Assembly: GCA_019648995.1 (NCBI GenBank)
Contig: BLXT01008440.1
Coordinates: 1,240,342 to 1,264,608, forward strand
DNA: 24,267 nucleotides
Reading direction: 5' to 3'
From: Plakobranchus ocellatus
Taxonomy: Eukaryota > Mollusca > Gastropoda > Plakobranchidae
A program made the translations under genes and the position numbers. Positions 12,601 through 20,738 of this stretch are shown here, one piece after another. Under the pieces are notes generated by a model. The model saw only the letters and a program-made list of their open reading frames with translations. It had not been told where the DNA came from and did no database searches. The stretch's first letter is position 1; every line of letters starts with the position of its first letter.

Positions 12601-15600
12601 GGGCTTGAATGTAAACAATGGCCAGTTCCTGTCATAGATCCAACTGTCTTCTCGGTGTATTTTGGGGTTACATTTTGACCCAAAAGAAGCAAAAACTTGT
12701 TTATTAGTGATGATTTGTTCATCAATGTGTCCATTTAATATGAGTAGTGAAAGGGCAAAAATTTACATCGCGTGCTCACGTTGATCGTCGGAAAAATTCG
12801 CTATTACTATACTATACAGGTTCAGGATGAGCCTGACATTAGCCCGTGATGATCTCGTATACAATTTTTTGTGTATTGAAAAGAAAACCGAATGCTTTTT
12901 CGTATTAGCTAATTTTATAGTTGGTGTTTTGACAAAATTTGCTCCAATTTTGCTTTTTTTTTTNNNNNNNTTTTTTTTTTGAAAAACTTTATTTTTATTT
13001 TCACTTTTTGTCATCCAATTGAGATTAAAAATATATGAGATCACCAGCATCCATTTATGCATAAGAGTATCTAGAGGCCAGGAACATGTATTGGATGGCG
13101 TAGATTTTACAGCGCTGTGAGAAACATCAGTATAGCACTTATGTGTGGCTGACAAAATTTTGTTGCTGTTAATTTTGAAACAGTCATTTTTTATTGTGCT
13201 AGCCATTTTTCTCCAACATGTTGTAAAAGTAAATTGAAAATTTGATAAACTTTATTCTGATGTAAATGCCTAGTTTTCAGTCCGATCAAAGTTCACCAGG
13301 CGGGTTTTGAGTGCCAACTTTGAGTTCTTCTGCCTTTTTCAATTTGAAATCCACTCTTCAGGTGTAACTTCTGAAAAAAAAGCCAAATCCCTAACAGCCT
13401 CTCCGCAGCTTTGAAATATTTTGTATAGGTTTATAATGAAATTCTAAGACTCCAAACATGAACAGATTATAGGTCTAGATCTAACGGAAATTCAACATTG
13501 TTTACATTTGTGCCTCATTTCAGCGAAATCACATCACAGACAGACCAGGTCAAGGTCATTGAAAAAAGGCTTCATTGTTGGAATTTCCCTGACTGCACTA
13601 AGCCGATTCACAATCTTCATTTCACTATAGTTCAACCCAAGATGGGGGGAGCAAGATAATATATATGAAATGAAAAAATTTTTTAAAAACTTATGACATT
13701 ATTATAAACATGTTTGAAAGATGATAAAAATAGATTTTGATAATCTTTGATAATTATCCACTCCATGATGGCTTGTGTGAATGTTATGCCCCAAGTCATG
13801 CATAATTACCATAATTTGCTATTTGATAATTACCTCCCAAATCAATAGAGGAAATACTGTGCTCTGTTGATGATCTGGATTTGTTTCGGCTAGCAACTGT
13901 TTGAAAAGACCCCTTGCTGGGGCCCACAAGTCTCCTCAGCAAATTACTTTTAGAGCTCCGACTAGGTGAAAACTTAGTGCTTTCACCACCTCCACTAGAT
14001 AAGGAAGCCTTTTCAGAATTAGTGCTATGAGACCTGGAAGAAGTCTGGAAAGACTTCTGCTCACTAAACCCAACTTGCTGATTTTCTACTGGTGGTTGTT
14101 GGCTTCTGTTACTGCAAACCACTGATGCAGATCTGTTTGGGAAATATATATATTTGAAACTTTTTTAGTTCAAAGTTTGCATATACAGGTGTCATTGATG
14201 GATTTGAACTTATCATTGCGCTCTGCTTTATTTATTCATTTTTATTTCTTTGAAAGTATCAAAATATGTAAAAAAAAAAATAGCAAAACTTTTCTAATGT
14301 GCATCAACTTAGCAATTCATTATTTTTTTATTATTAGGCCTAATATAGCAAACCCATTGTTTTGCTTATTTTCATTGTATTAATATAAGCATAATTGTGA
14401 TATGGATATCATAATATTGCCCGTGAAAAATAGAGAATTGTACATATTCAAGCCAGTCCAAGTAAGTTTGAAATGGCAAAAAAGGACTATGAGAAGCAAG
14501 AATTTAAAAAGTTCTTTTCCATTTCAATATGCCTAAAGGCGAAATTATATCAGGTTCTAAGTAAAAAAGAGTGTAATTTCTTAAATAACTTACTTACACT
14601 GGTTTCAAGATAAATATACCTTTCAAAATAATCTCAAAATGTCTGAGTGTGAAGGAATGGCCAAATTACCAAATTTAGGACAAGCTTGTTAACATTTTTT
14701 GTGGATATTTTCTCTTAAGGACTCCTCTACATTTTTACAAGATATAAAAGAATTCTCATTCCTTTGAAACAAGATAATTATATCTCTGTAAAGTTGAAGA
14801 CAATTCATAGAAATATAAAAATGCAGCCAGAACTTAAGCTTGATAAACAGATACAAAATATCCTTATGAGCTTCTAGTTTTATACTCTCAGAGCATAAAT
14901 AGAATAACTACTCATTCACTTCATTGCATCCAAAAAATTTGAAATTCTATGGTTCAATACCCTTCCTTTCCATTTGTACTTATTCTGACAGCATTAATCC
15001 TATTGTAAGTAAATTTGGATTCTAAATCACACTATACTTATATAAATGGTTTCATATGCAAAGACTTACAACATTTAATAAAGGGTTTATGGATGCAAAA
15101 TTCTGATTAACCCCTAAGATGTGAGACTCAATCATTTGTGAAAGCCTTACTGTCATCCTTTGCCTAAAAATTCATAAAGCCTTTCCAAATTTTAAACAGC
15201 AAAACTACATTAAGACTTTTATAATATTTTGAAAAATATAATCAATCGTTTTACTTGATCATTTCAAACTTTATAATCAAAAAAGGTCATGAAGAAAAAA
15301 CCCTCACCATTAAAAACTATTCTAAAGCACATGAAGAATAGACAAGCACTGAAACCAGTTCAAATGAGTCACAAGTAACACCTTAACAAATTCTAAATCA
15401 ACATTATATTTCTGACAGCCCCCTCTAAGAACAGTATTGTGACAAAAGCAAGCTCTTAAATATGTGTAATAGTCCCACAAAATGAAATAAAATTGAAATT
15501 TAAAGTAAAGAAATTACATTTCCGTGGCTTCTTTTTACATAAAGTCTATTACATGTTATTAGAAAGTTCAAATAGAGAAGCGAGTAGTTTTCACCCCTCT

Positions 15601-18600
15601 ATTTTATGGCTCCCTTTTAAGTCAATCATGCAGAACAGCAAGTAGACTCATTATGAGGGATTGTCACACATTTATTGTTTTAATTCCCTTATTTCAAAAT
15701 GTTCATTTGCTACATCTTATTCATTTTGTTATATCTTTTTAAAGCTCAGCTAAAATATTCAACACCAAAATACCCGAAAGAAGCTGCAGATGCCTGAGCC
15801 ACAAAGCTGCTTGACCTTGACTGCCATTCTGCAGACAGATCAACATCTCCCTTGCCACATTCGACCTTGGAGCCATCTGAGCTTTGAGACATGGTTCTTA
15901 TTAGTTCAAATTCACTTGATAGCTCCCCTGATGAAGTCTTGTCTGAAGTAGACACAGCCTGCTCTGACCCATTAGTTACTGTGGATCCCACGCTCATTCC
16001 ACTGACATTCTGCTCGCCTGAATTACAAAGGCCTTCACAATCTTCTTCTGCTACAAAGGAAACAATAAAATATATTTCAAAATAAAAATCAAAAGTTATG
16101 CATTAAGATTGTGTTCTTTCTGTTTATCAACATATATAAAGTGCATGGAATGTCTTTTATTTTGGTTGTTTGTTTTCAATTTCTCAAAAAATGTAAGAAT
16201 ATTTTTTCTGTCAATATATGAATTTGATTATTTCATTGCCAATCTCTAAGCCAGTCCTTACCCAGAGCATCAGCCTCACCTTCATTTGTTTCCATCTCAG
16301 CACAAAAATTTAAGCCCTCCAGAAGCCAACTATTACTTCGCTGCATGCCACTGCTAAGCTCATCTGATGGTTGCACAGCTGAAGCATCATGGGAGATTGG
16401 ATCAAAAAAAGCCAAATCTGTGTCAGGTAGGGATGTTGCAACTGCAGAATCACCTTCATCATCGATGTCATTGATATCATTGTCAGTGTCAGTTGGATCT
16501 TTACCATTAGAAGAATTAAGGCTTATGTTATCAGCCACTTGAGGATAATTCCAAGTTCCCTCCAGGACCGCCAAGCTGATAATATTGAAAAGAATACATT
16601 TAAAAAGGTCAGTTTTGGGTCTTAGGCTCTTTATTGGTTGGCTCTCTTGCTGTTAAAAATAGCATCAAAGTTGTTTTAACATAAAGTAGAACTGTGTCTG
16701 ACCTATCATGAAATTGCCTGAAAATTACTAGGGGAAGGGAAGGAGGAGTAGACTAGGGACATGATCCCCTTGAAAAAAAAAATTTTTTTATGGTTCCAGA
16801 GGGCCAAAATGGCACTATCTAGAACTATTTTTAGCGACAGTTAAGAGGTGTAAAAATTATATCAGAATGTTTCTTTATTTATGCTCAATTTTATAGACCT
16901 GAGTATTCAGTTAAAAAAAAATATTCTGATTGGAAACAATAAAGTGAAAAGATAAGCTCACTCTCTAAAGAGAGTGGACAGCATGTATTTATGTATGAAT
17001 AATAAAGCCTAAGATCATTATGGTAATCTAGTCTTTGATTACATTACAAAAAGAGAATTATTCTAGGCTGAACAATTTTTCACATATACTCTTTAAAAAA
17101 AAAAAATCATTGCTGTCTTTTTCTTCCACCCGGTCCTTCTAAGCTTGTTTCAAATTTCATCCTCAATGGCACTAAGTTTTGTTTGCCTATTTACAAATTC
17201 TTCAGGCATTTTCACTGTGGATGGTGTGGATAGAAGAAATTAAAATAAGCCATTGAAGTAGACATGCCTACAGTGAAAAATCTCTCACACAACATCAAGT
17301 GAAAAAATATCAGAATATCAGATAACAATCTGGATTCTGAATATGAAGGAACTTGATGCTAAAAAATAAAAATAAAAAATATGCTTTAAATCATAGAAGG
17401 GTGTGTTTAGGACGAGGAAGAGAGTAGAGAATATCAGGTTGTGTCTAAATAGGCAAGAAACACTAAGCCAATGACCCTAACACATAACCTGCATACATAC
17501 ATTTCAATCTATTTACCTTAATGTTTAGCAAATTGACTTTAGACTAATGACATAATATGAAAAGGAAAGTTGTCCCTCTCAAAATTTCAACTCTACTGGT
17601 ACTGCAAAACTTGTTTCATTTTGGGTCACTGATTCAAATTAGAATTCTATTTTACTGGTTGTTTCCAGTTAGAAAAAAAGTACAAAAAAACAAACCTCTA
17701 GTCTATCCCTATAACACAGAATGCCTCATGCATCGTTTTCCAAAACAATTCTGTTGTCTTTTGGGAATTGGAACTTCTGTATCGAGCAATTTCCTTATCC
17801 AAAGAGACTAATGAAAGTTACACAGGCCTGATTGAATGTTAAGATCTAGATCTACAGATAATTTATAATTATCACAGGACTTACTATGCCTTGGGCCTAG
17901 CATGAACGAGACAGTCTTGCTCTGATCCTTGAAGTTCAATGGTGGTCTATTATGAGCGCATACAAAGCACTAGATTAGGCCAACTCCTCTAGACTTATAA
18001 AACAATGTGCATAAAGATCCAGTCTCAAACACTAAAAAATACACTTTAAACAAACCATTGGCTTAATTAAAAATAAAAAAAACCCCACAAAATTGTTTAC
18101 TTCTATTAAAATTGAAATTCTAATGCAATGGCTAAATTAATTTTAGGTCGATGATTTCATATTTGCAGTCAGAATTTTTGTACTTGTTTTCCTCACAAAG
18201 ATGGAGTCTGTTGAAAAAAAAGCCTAGTCCAGGTGAGTCGTGTCAGTGTGAACAACCAAGCATCAACAGTCAGAAATAGGTAGGCCTAATAATGATGCAT
18301 GCACTGTATTGATAAGAATGTCCCATCTCCTTTTCAGCTTGCGAGATGCAAGGCTTACATCATGCAAGGTGACCGAGAATAAACAAAAACTGAAAAAAAG
18401 GTCCGGCCAACAGAGAGCCATAATAGGTTTATCTGAAAAGTTTGTTGCAGTGTTAGCACCATAATGTTTTTTTCCTCCCCTAAGAGTTTTGCCATTCCAT
18501 CCCCTAAGGCTCTTGCCATTCCTATGCGAGGAAGTGCTGCTAAATTTAGACCAGGCCAATCAGGTACAGCCAATCACAGGACAGCAAATTCTGGATCTTA

Positions 18601-20675
18601 TGACAAAAATGCAGATTTCTGGAATGCAGGTCCATTTCAGGTAAAACTGCTGAAGAAATGCAGAATTTCCAAGCCATAGGCATATATTTTGAAGCCACTG
18701 CTCAGTTTATAGATGAACATCGATTCAGTAGAGAAACTACTATGCCGACACAGTTCTGATTTGGCTTGTCGTTCAAACAAAAAGGTGAATCAATAGAAGA
18801 GCATAGCGAGATCAAGTCTGCTGAAGTAGTTTAACAAGGTTGTTTAGAAGCCTAGGCCAAGGCTTGCCTCTAGGCTAGGGCCAAACCTTGGCAAAGCAAA
18901 TAACTTTGGAAAACAGGGCAGCAAAATGGCAAGCGCACAATCATTTTTTTTTTCCTCCACTGATGGATGCTATTGTCAGAAAAAATGCATTTTTTTGCAT
19001 CAAGTTTAAATTGATCTTTTGACACATGAGTAGCTTCACTTTTAGTCAATGTTTCATCATTTTAACTAAGAAAAACCAGCAAAAAAACAATTCAAAGTCA
19101 TGTGTTCAATTGGTACGATTAAAAAAAAGGACAGTGAAAGACACACTGTAAAAAAAAAATTTAAACTACTATAAATAATCATCTTACTCAGTGGGTTTAC
19201 TCAAGCCTGCCTCTACTGAAGCTTTAGTTGCCACTGCATCTGTTGTTGACATAGCTTCTTCTAGGTTAGCTACAGAGGTTGGATTCAGAACAGCTGGTGA
19301 AACATGAAAAGAGTGACTATCTCCAGCATTGCAAGTGCTATCCTGATATAGCGGTTTGTTATCATCTCCAGCTTCCCTTCCAACTGCCCCCTTAAGCCCA
19401 GCAGAAGAGGGTACAAGATCAGGAGGGGGGTTACCATCAGACCTAACATGTCCACCTACTGCTGCTACAAGAATATCCAATCCTTTGGGGTTGATGTTAG
19501 AAGGTGACTTTCCATCCTGAAAAAAAAAGGAAACATTTTGAATTTTGAAATGTTCAACATACCTTTCACCATTAAGATAGGAAAAAAAGGGAACTGAAAA
19601 AAACATTATCACCAATACTGTCAGTTCAACCTAGAACAATCTTTGAATAAAATGAAAATATAGTCCTCAGATATAGTCAGATATCAAACACTATTTTTCA
19701 GTCACATTAAATTTTGAATAGAAAACTTTAAATTCAAATTTGAATAGGACAGTTTTAAGATTTAGACTAAGTTCACATTTTCAGCTCTGTTGAATTATGT
19801 TAAAAGCAGCATTAGCCAGTCAGTGAAGCTATTGAATCATTCTGTATGTAGTCAAATAACATTGAAATGAATAAAATGTTCGAGCAGATACGGTAAGCTT
19901 TGACTACAAATAACAGCAGGTCTGGGGTTTGAATAAAAGGTGAATTATAGAGCTTTAAATCATTCTAACAGAAACTTTCAAAATAAAAAGATAAAAGACA
20001 GACACTATTTAAATCACAAAAACCTTATAACCTCAAGAAACTGTTTGAAAACTAATGATTTGTAGAGGTGGGGTTGAGTAGAAACAAATTTCAAAAGCTC
20101 TGCAGCACTTTGCCTTCTTTCCTCAATAACATCATCATCAAATCGACCTGTTGGTTGGGGGGAGGGGGGATGGAGTAATCAAATGTAACAATTTGTTATT
20201 GCTATATAAATTGCTGATTCAAAAGAAAGATTCAGATAACAGAAGTGCCATAACTTTAATCTGTGCATACAAAATGATTACTCAATATTGTGAAAAGAAC
20301 AAGAAAAACGGGAAAAAAAAGATAATAAAATAAAATAAAAGAGAATGTACAACTTACCAAAGAGCTTTGGTTTGGCAAAGTCAGGAAAAGTGTCCCTCCT
20401 ATGAAGGGCTTTGTGTAGAGCCAATAATGATTTATAAAGTGTTTTAAAATCATTGTACCGTTTCCAACAAATCAACTGAAAATGAACACACATAAAAAAA
20501 ACAGAGTTTATATTTTATAGCTGCATTATGGGGAGAAATAAACAAATAGAAAGAGGAAAATAGGGAGAGTAAGTAAGTTAGAGAGAGAGCAATGACATAG
20601 ACAGAATGAGAGAGTGACATGGATAGGCAAAGGGAGAGAGAGAAAATGAAAAAAGAAAATGTGAGAGATAGATCG

Positions 20676-20738
<63 letters not shown>

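Larger units (their letters stand above)
12263..13833 (-). other. Intron 8: contains assembly gap and a GC-richer island
   Basis: This 1.6-kb intron lies between the basic linker (exon 8) and the MIT domain (exon 9). It contains a gap of seven N at 12964-12970 inside a T run. It also contains a stretch at about 12430-12680 that is visibly less AT-rich than its surroundings and stays open in one minus-strand frame. The rest is AT-rich with no recognised element. The minus-strand open frame at 12763-13206 runs through the gap and a poly-A track, and is not believable as a gene. Confidence 0.65.

Noticed and set aside
12763-13206. 147-codon minus-strand open frame
   Set aside because: It passes through seven N and a poly-A track, has no domain, and sits in an intron.
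15746-15773. Open frame past the exon 7 donor ending in a stop
   Set aside because: The phase-2 GTATTT donor at 15773-15772 joins cleanly to exon 8, and the following codons end in a stop within the intron.
16345-16542. Plus-strand open frame opposite exon 6
   Set aside because: It is antisense to the linker exon; its Ser-rich appearance follows from the codons on the other strand.
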